A stretch of DNA of 64,000 nucleotides. It comes from Cladorhizidae sp. MBARI D1340-BT2 (lineage: Eukaryota; Porifera; Demospongiae; Poecilosclerida; Cladorhizidae). Where the stretch lies: NCBI GenBank assembly GCA_028752905.1, contig JAQNBH010000005.1:7846948-7910947 (forward strand). The letters are read 5' to 3'. How positions within the stretch are numbered: position 1 is the stretch's first letter; each line of letters opens with the position of its first letter. Below, piece by piece: positions 49,301 through 62,100 of the stretch. A model generated the notes under the pieces. The model did no database searches. It saw only the letters and a list, made by a program, of their open reading frames with translations, and was not told where the DNA came from. The translations under genes were made by a program, and so were the position numbers.

Positions 49301-50229
49301 TTCATGAGTACAGTAAGTGAATATACTTAGTGGACTATCTCCCCAAAGGAGCTTCGCTACTATATTTTATCAACCCCCTCTTCCCCCTCTCCTAAAGGAA
49401 ACCATGGTGGGAATATCTTCCTTCCCTGTCCCCACTCCCGTATGGACACCCCCCCACCCCTGTATGGACATGCCCCCACCACCACAGGGGACCCTCACCC
49501 ACCTGCTAATGTCTATACTTACATTCACTATCAATATCTTGCAGACGTCCCTCCAGCCTCGTTTTCTAGTGCCAGCAAAGCCTCCTCTCCCAACCCTCCC
49601 CCCAACAGCGGTTGGGGTACCACTCCCCCCTCGTGTTCCCACCTTGGATAACACCTCCACCAAACCCAAGGAACCTGCAATGAAAGGCCGCATTGCTAGC
49701 CTTGGCGGTGGCGGAGTATCTTCACCCCCGCCACGCCCACCTTCTGAGCTGAAGCCTGTCAAGTCAAAACCTGCTCCAGCAAGTTTGCCGTCTAGTGTGA
49801 GTGATTTTGTAGAGGTTAGGGGGGCTGAATTATAAAGGGGGGTAGGAATTCAATTCTCCTTAGCTATTAGAACCACTTCTCAGAACTTAACACATGAGTG
49901 AATATATACAATGCCAGATAATGTATACTTCTTCACACATTTGAAAGGTCCGTTGATTGCATTGTCAGCTGGAATCACTTGGGGTCTGCATGTCTACCTG
50001 TATTACATATGCTAAGACCATGTGGAATGGAGTACAAGTCATCTATCTATCTATACTGTGTATAAGTCCATGCTAAGCCATGTGGAGTATAAGTCAACTA
50101 TATATCTATCTATCTATCTATATATATATCTATATATATATATATCTGAGTATAAGTCCATCTAGGCCATGTGGAGTATAAGTCACCTGTGTATATATCT
50201 ATATCTATATATCTATCTATATAGATATA

Positions 50230-50260
<31 letters not shown>

Positions 50261-53200
50261 ATCTATCTATCTATCTATATATATATATATATATATAGTC
50301 CATGCTAGTCCATGTGGAGTATAGGTCACCTGATGTGTATAATATGTACAGGGTGGGGCAGAAAAACCTCCCGGATTTTAAAGGTTAATAACAAAGAAAT
50401 GATAAATGATATTCAAAATTTTATTTGATGATATGAAAGTGCGTGGAATAGTTTGTTTTCACTTGGTTTTGAAAATGACATCGTCCAGATGGCGGGCTCT
50501 ATTCGCGATACACATTTGTAGTAGATTTCTGGAGTCTTGCATCAGCCGGCGAGCCATTTCCGGCGGTATTATTTCTGCAATTTTATGGTGTTTAGCAGCC
50601 CTCAATTAACCAGTGGTTGTTCCTTACAGTCAGCTAGTTTCCCCCCACTTTGGTTTATTGACTTCTCCCACTAACTTCCATCTACGGATGACCTTTAACC
50701 ACCAAAAGGTGTGACAAGTGCTCTGGCAAATGTGGTGAGTAGTGGAAGAGGTTTCCATGTCATGTACCTCTCTGGGCCCTCTTATGTCTCTCTCTCTTTC
50801 TCTCCTTTCCTCTCTCTCTCTGGGTATGTGTGTGTATTCTGATATATAGTATGTATGATATATAGTATGTATGTATTACATTCCGCTAATAAGCTTAATA
50901 GGAGGATAAAACTGAATAGAGGTATTGCTCAGTTTTGTGGCTTCCAACATGGCTGTCCTTGTGTTAACACTTGGTATCATCATATCTGGTAAAGGGTTAT
51001 CTTGCTTTTGCTATTGATGACCCTTACCACACACCCCTCATATTCATTGCCTTGCAGCTGGAAGAAAGACAGCTGCAAGAAAGACTGTCCAAATTAAATC
51101 CATCTGGCTCGTCTGCAAAACCTCCTCCTTCTCCCTTCATAGAGAAGTCTTCCAGTAAAGGTATGCATATTATGTGTTCTGTGTGCACACTGCTTACATA
51201 AAGCAGATAGGACTAATGTGTGTAAGCACATGTATGCATGCCAATTAATTAATTAATCGTTACCCTCTGACTTGAATATCCCACTGCACATGTGCAATAA
51301 GCTATTTTTCATCACTCCAATATTACAGAGTATCCCAGTGGTACCCGGGATAATCCCGGGACAATCCATGGATGTCCAATGCTCGAAAATCAGTTGCCCA
51401 TTTGACCCTAGCCAGACTTAGCTAGCCAAAGGCTTGGCCAGTATTAGTTAGGAAATAAGTTTGTCCAAGTACTTGCCTCCTAAGTAGGTACGGCTCTAGG
51501 AAGTGTAAGGTGGGGAAGAACTTTGAACTTTGGACATCCATACGTGACTCCAGGATTGCACATGGCAGTGCTAGATGTGTGTGCTCTCTCTGATTGGTTG
51601 GAACAGTCGCACATCTACTTATGTGAATGCACTTTGTACTTCCTCACGAAATGTGATGTATTGGGGACACGCATCACTAGCACAGGGAAATAATGTTTAA
51701 CATCAGCTGGTAAAGGGTTGCTTGGTATTACTGGTCAAGGGTTGCTTGGTGGTATTACTGGTCAGGAGTGGGCAGGGATAATCATGTGGAGTGGAGACAA
51801 ACTCTTGCTCTCTGTCAACTTGCAAGTATTTGTGTTTGTAAATAATATAAATTATCTACATGATCATATGCTTGTGTGTGTGTGTGTGTGTGTGTGTGTT
51901 GTGCTACTGAGCATGTGCAGTTCAACATGTCTACTGTCATTAACCTTCAAAATGCTGCAAGTCCGAGACAGAGCTACTGCAGCAGAGAGACAGAGCTACT
52001 GTAGCAGAGAGACAGAGCTACTGTAGCAGAGAGACAGAGATAGAAGCAGAGAGACAGGGATAGAGAGCTTCTGTAGCAGAGAGACAGAAATAGAAGCAGA
52101 GAGACAGAGATAGAGAGCTTCTGTAGCAGAGAGACAGAGATAGAAGCAGAGAGACAGAGATAGAGAGCTTCTGTAGCAGAGAGACAGAGATAGAAGCAGA
52201 GAGACAGAGATAGAGAGCTTCTGTAGCAGAGAGACAGAGATAGAAGCAGAGAGACAGAGATAGAGCTACGGTAGCAGAGAGACAGAGATAGCAGCAGAGA
52301 GACAGAGATAGAGAGCTTCTGTAGCAGAGAGACAGAGATAGAAGCAGAGAGACAGAGATAGAGAGCATCTGTAGCAGAGAGACAGAGATAGAAGCAGAGA
52401 GACAGAGATAGAGAGCTTCTGTAGCAGAGAGACAGAGATAGAAGCAGAGAGACAGAGATAGAGAGCTTCTGTAGCAGAGAGACAGAGATAGAAGCAGAGA
52501 GACAGAGATAGAGAGCTTCTGTAGCAGAGAGACAGAGATAGAGAGCATCTGTAGCAGAGAGACAGAGATAGAAGCAGAGAGACAGAGATAGAGAGCTTCT
52601 GTAGCAGAGAGACAGAGATAGAAGCAGAGAGACAGAGATAGAGAGCATCTGTAGCAGAGAGACAGAGATAGAAGCAGAGAGACAGAGATAGAGAGCTTCT
52701 GTAGCAGAGAGACAGAGATAGAAGCAGAGAGACAGAGATAGAGAGCTTCTGTAGCAGAGAGACAGAGATAGAAGCAGGGAGACAGAGATAGAGAGCTTCT
52801 GTAGCAGAGAGACAGAGATAGAAGCAGAGAGACAGAGATAGAGAGCTTCTGTAGCAGAGAGACAGAGATAGAAGCAGAGAGACAGAGATAGAGAGCTTCT
52901 GTAGCAGAGAGACAGAGATAGAAGCAGAGAGACAGAGATAGAGAGCTTCTGTAGCAGAGAGACAGAGATAGAAGCAGAGAGACAGAGATAGAGAGCTTCT
53001 GTAGCAGAGAGACAGAGATAGAAGCAGAGAGACAGAGATAGAGAGCTTCTGTAGCAGAGAGACAGAGATAGAAGCAGAGAGACAGAGATAGAGAGCTTCT
53101 GTAGCAGAGAGACAGAGATAGAAGCAGAGAGACAGAGATAGAGAGCTTCTGTAGCAGAGAGACGGAGATAGAAGCAGAGAGACAGAGATAGAGAGCATCT

Positions 53201-56200
53201 GTAGCAGAGAGACAGAGATAGAAGCAGAGAGACAGAGATAGAGAGCATCTGTAGCAGAGAGACAGAGATAGAAGCAGAGAGACAGAGATAGAGAACTGTA
53301 GCAGAGAGACAGAGATAGAAGCAGAGAGACAGAGATAGAGAGCTTCTGTAGCAGAGAGACAGAAATAGAAGCAGAGAGACAGAGATAGAGAGCTTCTGTA
53401 GCAGAGAGACAGAGCTACTGTAGCAGAGAGACAGAGCTACTGTAGCAGAGAGACAGAGCTACTGCAGCAGAGAGACAGAGCTACTGTAGCAGAGAGACAG
53501 AGCTACTGTAGCAGAGAGACAGAGCTACTGTAGCAGAGAGACGGAGCTACTGTATCAGAGAGACAGAGCTACTGTAGCAGAGAGACAGAGACAGAGATAC
53601 TATAGCAGAGAGACAGAGCTGTAGCAGAGAGACAGAGCTACTGTAGCAGAGAGACAGAGCTACTGTAGCAGAGAGACAGAGCTACTGTAGCAGAGAGACG
53701 GAGCTACTGCAGCAGAGAGACAGAGCTACTGTAGCAGAGAGACGGAGCTACTGTATCAGAGAGACAGAGCTACTGTAGCAGAGAGACAGAGACAGAGATA
53801 CTGTAGCAGAGAGACAGAGCTGTAGCAGAGAGACAGAGCTACTGTAGCAGAGAGACAGAGCTACTGTAGCAGAGAGACAGAGCTACTGTAGCAGAGAGAC
53901 GGAGCTACTGCAGCAGAGAGACAGAGCTACTGCAGCAGAGAGACAGAGCTACTGTAGCAGAGAGACAGAGCTACTGTAGCATAGAGACAGAGGTGCAGAA
54001 GGGCTGATTTATATGAAAGTGTAAGAGCAAGTATCAGAATGTCTAACATGAAGTAGGAAAGAGAGAGAGAAAAACAGTTTTGCCAAATGAGGAAAGAAAT
54101 GTCCGGAGAGAGCAGAACAAAGACTACTGAGAGCAGCATTAGAAGAAAGATATGAAAGAATCGTCCAGAGACAGCTGGACAGAGAAAGGCAGAGACTATG
54201 CATAAAGTACAAGTGGAAGTCCTAGCAAAGCAAACTTCTACTTCGGGCCCGTGTCCACGCTGTGCCAGCATTGTGATGCAGCCATGTTTAATATGGAGAA
54301 TGGCAAGATTAGTCACTGAACTCTCAGTTGACATAATAACATTACAATAACCTTCTCAAGAATCAACTTGAAATTGTATTCTCTATAATTCGTACAATTT
54401 CAAGTTGATTGTTGAGACAGTTATTGTAACTATCATCACTTTCTGAGTATCCATTCGTGGAAACATCAGCAGAGCTCACAGAACATACGGAAACACAGCC
54501 ATCTCCTTCACAGGTACATGATTTGAATGTAGTTGGAACCTAAGGTACAGTCAGATGGAGCAATTTCATTGGTCAGTTACAGTTTTCTTATTTCACTTTG
54601 AGGGCTTGTACGTGTAGAGTCCACCCTCCTGGCACAAGAGAGTCTGCCCCCCCCCCCCCCCCACCCTCCCCTCCCCCTGAGGTTAATTTTTAATAATATT
54701 TTTTATTTTATAATCAGAAGTCAAAGAAGATATTTGATGAAGAAATATGTTAATGAGTAATGATAGGAATGACATCATTCCACATAATGAGTAATGATAG
54801 GAATGACATCATTCCACATAATGAGTAATGCTAGGAAGGAATGACATCATTCCACAGCAAATGTGGTGTGAGTTAGCTGGTTCTAAAACAAGCCTAGTCA
54901 ACCAGTATTGCAATTCTGAATTTGTTATTTTCAGCAAAAGTGTTGCCACATTTTGCTGGTACAGCTGCTATGAAATTGAGACCCCTTGGTCCCAAGTTCT
55001 AATACAGTACCTAATGTCTTCACTAGTTTACATGGCATTCGGTTGTTGCTCTAGCTATCTCTTCATGGCTCTTAGCCAGAATGAAGTGACTGGGAGGAGC
55101 TGTTAATGTTTCTTGCTGTAGTTGAGCTGGAGTCAGTGGATGTTTCCATGACTTCATCCAAGTTTGCATTAGTTAACTTCGTCAATGAAGAAGTGGAGAA
55201 ATCCATTGCGTGCTGGCTATTGCTGGCGCCTCTTCTTATTGTTGACGGTTGGTTGTCGTGTATGGTTGCTAGGTTCTAAATAAGTTGATACCTCGACCAA
55301 TGGACCTGTGATATTTAGAGACCTTCAGGCCCTCAATAGCACCCTCGCTGTACTTGGATTGCCATACATAGGGTCAAATTTCTAAATAATGTAGACCCCT
55401 CGATCTCTGTATCTAACTATTGTATGGTACAATGTAGGGTAGACTATTATTAGCTTCTAGCATTAGTGGTGATAAGAAAAGAAAAAACTGTAGTGTCTCT
55501 ACGGGTATCGGCTGGTTGTATTGTTATTACTGCTGGTGTTGTTATGATGTACTTGTTTGTTTTTAGTTAATAATGCTCTTTTTCTTTGCTTAAAAAGACA
55601 TTAAGACAAAATTGAAATTAAACAGAAATAATAAACATGCTGCATATGGAGACCACATGTGTGTGCTACATATGGAGACCACAGGTGTGTGCTACATGTG
55701 GAGACCACAGGTGTGTGCTACATATGGAGACCACAGGTGTGTGCTACATATGGAGACCACAGGTGTGTGCTACATATGGAGACCACAGGTGTGCGCTACA
55801 TGTGGAGACCACAGGTGTGTGCTACATATGGAGACCACAGGTGTGCGCTACATGTGGAGACCACAGGTGTGTGCTACATGTGGAGACCACAGGTGTGCGC
55901 TACATGTGGAGACCACAGGTGTGTGCTACATGTGGAGACCACAGGTGTGTGCTACATGTGGAGACCACAGGTGTGTGCTACATGTGGAGACCACAGGTGT
56001 GTGCTACATGTGGAGACCACAGGTGTGTGCTACATATGGAGACCACAGGTGTGTGCTACATATGGAGACCACAGGTGTGTGCTACATATGGAGACCACAG
56101 GTGTGTGCTACATATGGAGACCACAGGTGTGTGCTACATATGGAGACCACAGGTGTGTGCTACATATGGAGACCACAGGTGTGCTACATATGGAGACCAC

Positions 56201-59088
56201 AGGTGTGTGCTACATATGGAGACCACAGGTGTGTGCTACATATGGAGACCACAGGTGTGCTACATATGGAGACCACAGGTGTGTGCTACATATGGAGACC
56301 ACAGGTGTGTGCTACATATGGAGACCACAGGTGTGTGCTACATATGGAGACCACAGGTGTGTGCTACATATGGAGACCACAGGTGTGTGCTACATATGGA
56401 GACCACAGGTGTGCTACATATGGAGACCACAGGTGTGCTACATATGGAGTCCACAGGTGTGTGCTGCATATGGAGACCACAGGTGTGTGCTACATATGGA
56501 GACCACAGGTGTGCTACATGTGGAGACCACAGGTGTGTGCTACATGTGGAGACCACAGGTGTGTGCTACATGTGGAGACCACAGGTGTGTGCTACATGTG
56601 GAGACCACAGGTGTGTGCTACATGTGGAGACCACAGGTGTGTGCTACATATGGAGACCACAGGTGTGTGCTACATGTGGAGACCACAGGTGTGTGCTACA
56701 TGTGGAGACCACAGGTGTGTGCTACATGTGGAGACCACAGGTGTGTGCTACATGTGGAGACCACAGGTGTGTGCTGCATATGGAGACCACAGGTGTGTGC
56801 TACATATGGAGACCACAGGTGTGTGCTACATATGGAGACCACAGGTGTGTGCTGCATATGGAGACCACAGGTGTGTGCTACATATGGAGACCACAGGTGT
56901 GTGCTACATATGGAGACCACAGGTGTGTGCTACATGTGGAGACCACAGGTGTGTGCTACATGTGGAGACCACAGGTGTGTGCTACATATGGAGACCACAG
57001 GTGTGTGCTACATATGGAGACCACAGGTGTGTGCTACATATGGAGACCACAGGTGTGTGCTACATATGGAGACCACAGGTGTGTGCTACATATGGAGACC
57101 ACAGGTGTGTGCTACATGTGGAGACCACAGGTGTGCGCTGCATATGGAGACCACAGGTGTGTGCTACATATGGAGACCACAGGTGTGCTACATATGGAGA
57201 CCACAGGTGTGTGCTACATGTGGAGACCACAGGTGTGTGCTACATGTGGAGACCACAGGTGTGTGCTACATGTGGAGACCACAGGTGTGTGCTACATGTG
57301 GAGACCACAGGTGTGTGCTACATATGGAGACCACAGGTGTGCTACATATGGAGACCACAGGTGTGTGCTACATATGGAGACCACAGGTGTGTGCTACATA
57401 TGGAGACCACAGGTGTGTGCTACATATGGAGACCACAGGTGTGTGCTACATGTGGAGACCACAGGTGTGTGCTGCATATGGAGACCACAGGTGTGTGCTA
57501 CATGTGGAGACCACAGGTGTGTGCTACATATGGAGACCACAGGTGTGCTACATATGGAGACCACAGGTGTGTGCTACATATGGAGACCACAGGTGTGTGC
57601 TACATATGGAGACCACAGGTGTGCGCTACATGTGGAGACCACAGGTGTGTGCTACATATGGAGACCACAGGTGTGTGCTACATATGGAGACCACAGGTGT
57701 GTGCTACATGTGGAGACCACAGGTGTGTGCTACATGTGGAGACCACAGGTGTGTGCTACATGTGGAGACCACAGGTGTGTGCTACATATGGAGACCACAG
57801 GTGTGTGCTACATATGGTGACCACAGGTGCGTGCTACATATGGAGACCACAGGTGTGTGCTACATATGGAGACCACAGGTGTGTGCTACATGTGGAGACC
57901 ACAGGTGTGTGCTACATGTGGAGACCACAGGTGTGTGCTACATATGGAGACCACAGGTGTGTGCTACATATGGAGACCACAGGTGTGTGCTACATATGGA
58001 GACCACAGGTGTGTGCTGCATATGGAGACCACAGGTGTGTGCTACATGTGGAGACCACAGGTGTGTGCTACATGTGGAGACCACAGGTGTGTGCTACATA
58101 TGGAGACCACAGGTGTGTGCTACATATGGAGACCACAGGTGTGTGCTACATATGGAGACCACAGGTGTGTGCTACATATGGAGACCACAGGTGTGTGCTA
58201 CATATGGAGACCACAGGTGTGTGCTACATATGGAGACCACAGGTGTGTGCTACATGTGGAGACCACAGGTGTGTGCTACATATGGAGACCACAGGTGTGT
58301 GCTACATGTGGAGACCACAGGTGTGTGCTACATGTGGAGACCACAGGTGTGTGCTACATGTGGAGACCACAGGTGTGTGCTACATATGGAGACCACAGGT
58401 GTGTGCTACATATGGAGACCACAGGTGTGTGCTACATATGGAGACCACAGGTGTGTGCTACATATGGAGACCACAGGTGTGTGCTACATATGGAGACCAC
58501 AGGTGTGAGCTACATATGGAGACCACAGGTGTGTGCTACATATGGAGACCACAGGTGTGTGCTACATATGGAGACCACAGGTGTGTGCTACATATGGAGA
58601 CCACAGGTGTGTGCTGCATATGGAGACCACAGGTGTGTGCTGCATATGGAGACCACAGGTGTGTGCTGCATATGGAGACCACAGGTGTGTGCTGCATATG
58701 GAGACCACAGGTGTGTGCTGCATATGGAGACCACAGGTGTGTGCTACATATGGAGACCACAGGTGTGTGCTACATGTGGAGACCACAGGTGTGTGCTACA
58801 TGTGGAGACCACAGGTGTGTGCTACATATGGAGACCACAGGTGTGTGCTACATATGGAGACCACAGGTGTGTTTAGCCCAGCAATGCATTGCAGGTGGCA
58901 AGTGGCTGGTGATGAAAGGTCACACTACCACCACTGTCAGTGGCACTACAAAAGGGGAACTTGCCATCAGTTTTGGGAAGTGCTAGAAACTCGGATACAC
59001 TTTGGCTTTTTGTGTGACTAGGGTGCTTATTATTATTGTTGTTGTTGTTATTGTTATTATCATCATCATCGTCGTCATCATCATTGTA

Positions 59089-59121
<33 letters not shown>

Positions 59122-62100
59122 AATAATGATAATGATAATGATAATAATATAATGATGTTGATGATGGGGGAAACAGTAATAAATATTAGATAGAAACAAG
59201 GTGATCATTGTTTTATAACCCCAATGACCCTTTACCTTATGCTTGAGGTGCATTAGAGGTCATAGAGACTGGTAAAAAAACAATGGCTCGTCCCTTTCCT
59301 AATAATGTTTGTGTTGGTTTATATTTACATCACATGACAGTCCATCAGCACTCGCCTTCAATCCCTCCTCCTATTTCTCTCTCTCTCTCTCTTTCCTCAC
59401 CTCCTCTCGTGTTCTCCTCTTAGAAGCATCTGGAACTACACCATCATTCTTGAACGCAGTCAAGCTCAAGCCTGTGGCTGGCAAAGGAAAGAGTATCCTG
59501 GCTAAGAGCGAGGCTGACACCGGAGACTCTGTCTCTTCCAAACCTCGAGTGAGTGGTTCAATGTCGAAACAGGTCCATCCTCCCCCTGGGGGAAGTGGGG
59601 GAGGGATGGGGAGGACGACAACGTCCAGCTCCTCACTGAATAAGCCCGGCACGTCTCCCAAGATTTCAAAGATCTCCAACCTGATGAAGCAGTTTGAGAC
59701 GAAGGGAGGACAAGCTGGAAACGAGGAAAATGAAGAAATTGAAGAGCCGTCACCTTCCCCCCTAGGCTCCTCCTTTAAACTTCCTAGCCATGTGGCAGTG
59801 TCTTCTAGCAGCATGATGTCCAGTCCACTGTCTGGGAGAAGGATTGATAGAAAGTCGTCAGTGGAAGACCTCACCAAGAAGTTCGGAGGACGCACGAGAT
59901 CTACCTCTCCTGATAATAAAACTTTCCTACAGCCAAAGTCATCAAGTAGGTGCTGTTTATTGTTTATTTGGAGTGTATAGAGTTTATACTTTCTTTGAGT
60001 GCAGCTGCCTCAATGGCAGCACTCAAAATGCAGCACAGCCCGCACTTGAGCACACGTTCCTATTTCATCGAGTAGAGATGCTCGTCGACAATATTTGCGA
60101 AGTTTTGTAATAAGAGCTTGCTTTTTATGACTCACACCTTTGAAGGAAATGGCTATCAACAGTTTTCATTTTATTATACCATGACTATGTTGTCCTCAGT
60201 GGGCACCAGAGAAATGGTACCTTGTTCGTGTAACTAGTCAAAGGAGATGTTTGGTGCAATCCTTCCCCAACTGTTAGGATGCATGGGTCCGAAGATGGAG
60301 AGCTTCACTGCCTAAAAGTTGGAGAAATGTGTAGTCACTTTAGCTGTTCCAGCGATCGCAGAAGCTTTCTCTCCACTTGTTGGGAGGAGAGTGTTTGGTA
60401 ATGTGTGGTCATTGTCTCCCTGGATGAAGGAGAGGTTGACAAGAACTAAATGTTCTTAGCTAAGGTTATTGTGCCTGGCTTATAGAGCATCTATGACACA
60501 ATGACTTGGCACAAGGGGCCGGCACTGTGTTGTGTGTGAGTGTGTGTGTGTGTGTGGGAGTGTGTGTGAGTATGTGTGTGTGTGTGTGGGAGTGTGTGTG
60601 TGTGCGTGAGCAGACTCTAGAATAATAGCAACCATCATCAGCCTCAAATTGCAACCAACCAGGATTAATTACCACCCTATCTGCAACAGTGAAATGTGGT
60701 GAATGTGTTTTGCAATACTATCAGAACCTGAGCAGAGCAATGTAGTTCTTGCATGCACAGCAATGTAGTTCTTGCATGAAGCAAAGACAAACATGAATAA
60801 AACATGAAGCACATAATTATCTGTTATCTTAGACTGGTTGACGGAAGCGGACTTTTCTAGATATACGTATGTTCTATGTTTGATGTGCCACGCCCACTGA
60901 TGTACATTTCCCCACAGGTGGTGATAATCCCCCGTCAATGCTGGCCAAGGTACCCCCGCGTTCTCCCAGTCCCAAGCCCGGGATGAAGAAGCCGCCTGTT
61001 GAAAAGGCGGCAACACCGGCACGTCCAGAGCCAAAGGTAAAGGATGAGGACGAAGAGGACGACAGACCTCCGAGTGCTCCCCCTCCATCCAGACCCCCCA
61101 CCAAGAAAGAAGCAGGGAAGTCATGGGAGAAGAAAGACACTGGACCTTCCATTGCGAGGCTGCCTCCGAAAAAACCAATGGTGGGAGGTAAGCCGCCCCT
61201 GGAGGAGAAGGAGGAGATGAAGCCTGCTCCCCCATGGCTGAAGAAGCCTGCGGAACAGGAAGAGAAGCAACAGCAGCTTAAGCCTTCCACAGAGGCGAGC
61301 GTGGGCACTAAGGGCTGGAAGAAAGAGCCCCACAAGCTACTTAAAGAGCCTCCTGCAATTAGCACAACCTCTTCCAGTTTGAGGAAGAGAAGTTCGGCCT
61401 CTGAGCCTGTGTCACAGGAAACCTCGACAGTGCCAGCTTCTCCTCAAGGTTGCAACAAGCAATTTGCATACAGGTGACAGTGGTGTTATGACTGGGAACA
61501 CTTCTAGGAATGCACATTGACGTTATGGGATTTCCATGTTTTTTTTGTTGTTTTTGTTGTTGTTGTTGTTGTTGATTCTGCTGCTGCTGTTGTTGTTGCT
61601 ATAAAGGCCTTACCGTTCAAAGGACAGAAGCATTTCAAACTCGGAGACTACTTCAACCAAAGACATTCCTAATTCAGGAAGTCGGGGAAGGTTAGCCACC
61701 CCCCCCCATCCCCACACCCCCTAGTTCAATTATAAATATTCATGAATCTTTATTGTTGTATCACTAGGACTCTCGCCTTGCCAGATAGAAACACTCCTAT
61801 GGGAAATCGTGCTCCTGTGATCTCCGAAGAAAATGTTCCTGCTCTTCCTAGCAAGAACTCCCCAGATGCTGTTCCCGGCAGAAACCCTCCACCTCTACAT
61901 AAGCCTCCCCCTGAACCAGAAAATAAAAGTTTGCCCTCACAGAGTCTGTCCCCTGAACCGGAAAGTTCAGGTCCAAGCCTCCCCAGTAGGAATACAATTT
62001 CGCCCCCTCAACCTGATAATTCAGCTCCTAGCCTCCCCAATAGGAATCTACCTTCGTACATACCACCATCTGAGCCTGAACATATGGCCCGTGATCTTCC

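Noticed and set aside
50630..50734. Possible extra exon between exons 17 and 18
   Set aside because: Candidates starting at 50630 or 50709 hit a stop in the required phase, and the 26-nt version would break the frame.
51974..53248. 424- and 310-codon LSLSLCFYLCLSAT minus-strand frames resembling a membrane protein
   Set aside because: 50-bp array read in three frames; no unique sequence or splice context.
55612..58986. 1124-, 949- and 727-codon open frames on the plus strand
   Set aside because: All three frames are open because the 26-bp repeat has no stop in any phase. The region is inside intron 18, and exon 18 joins exon 19 in phase without it.
61474..61606. Alternative exon 20 donor at 61449 (GTTGCA)
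   Set aside because: It puts exon 21 in a frame that runs into a stop early in exon 22, whereas the donor at 61474 keeps the whole tail open.
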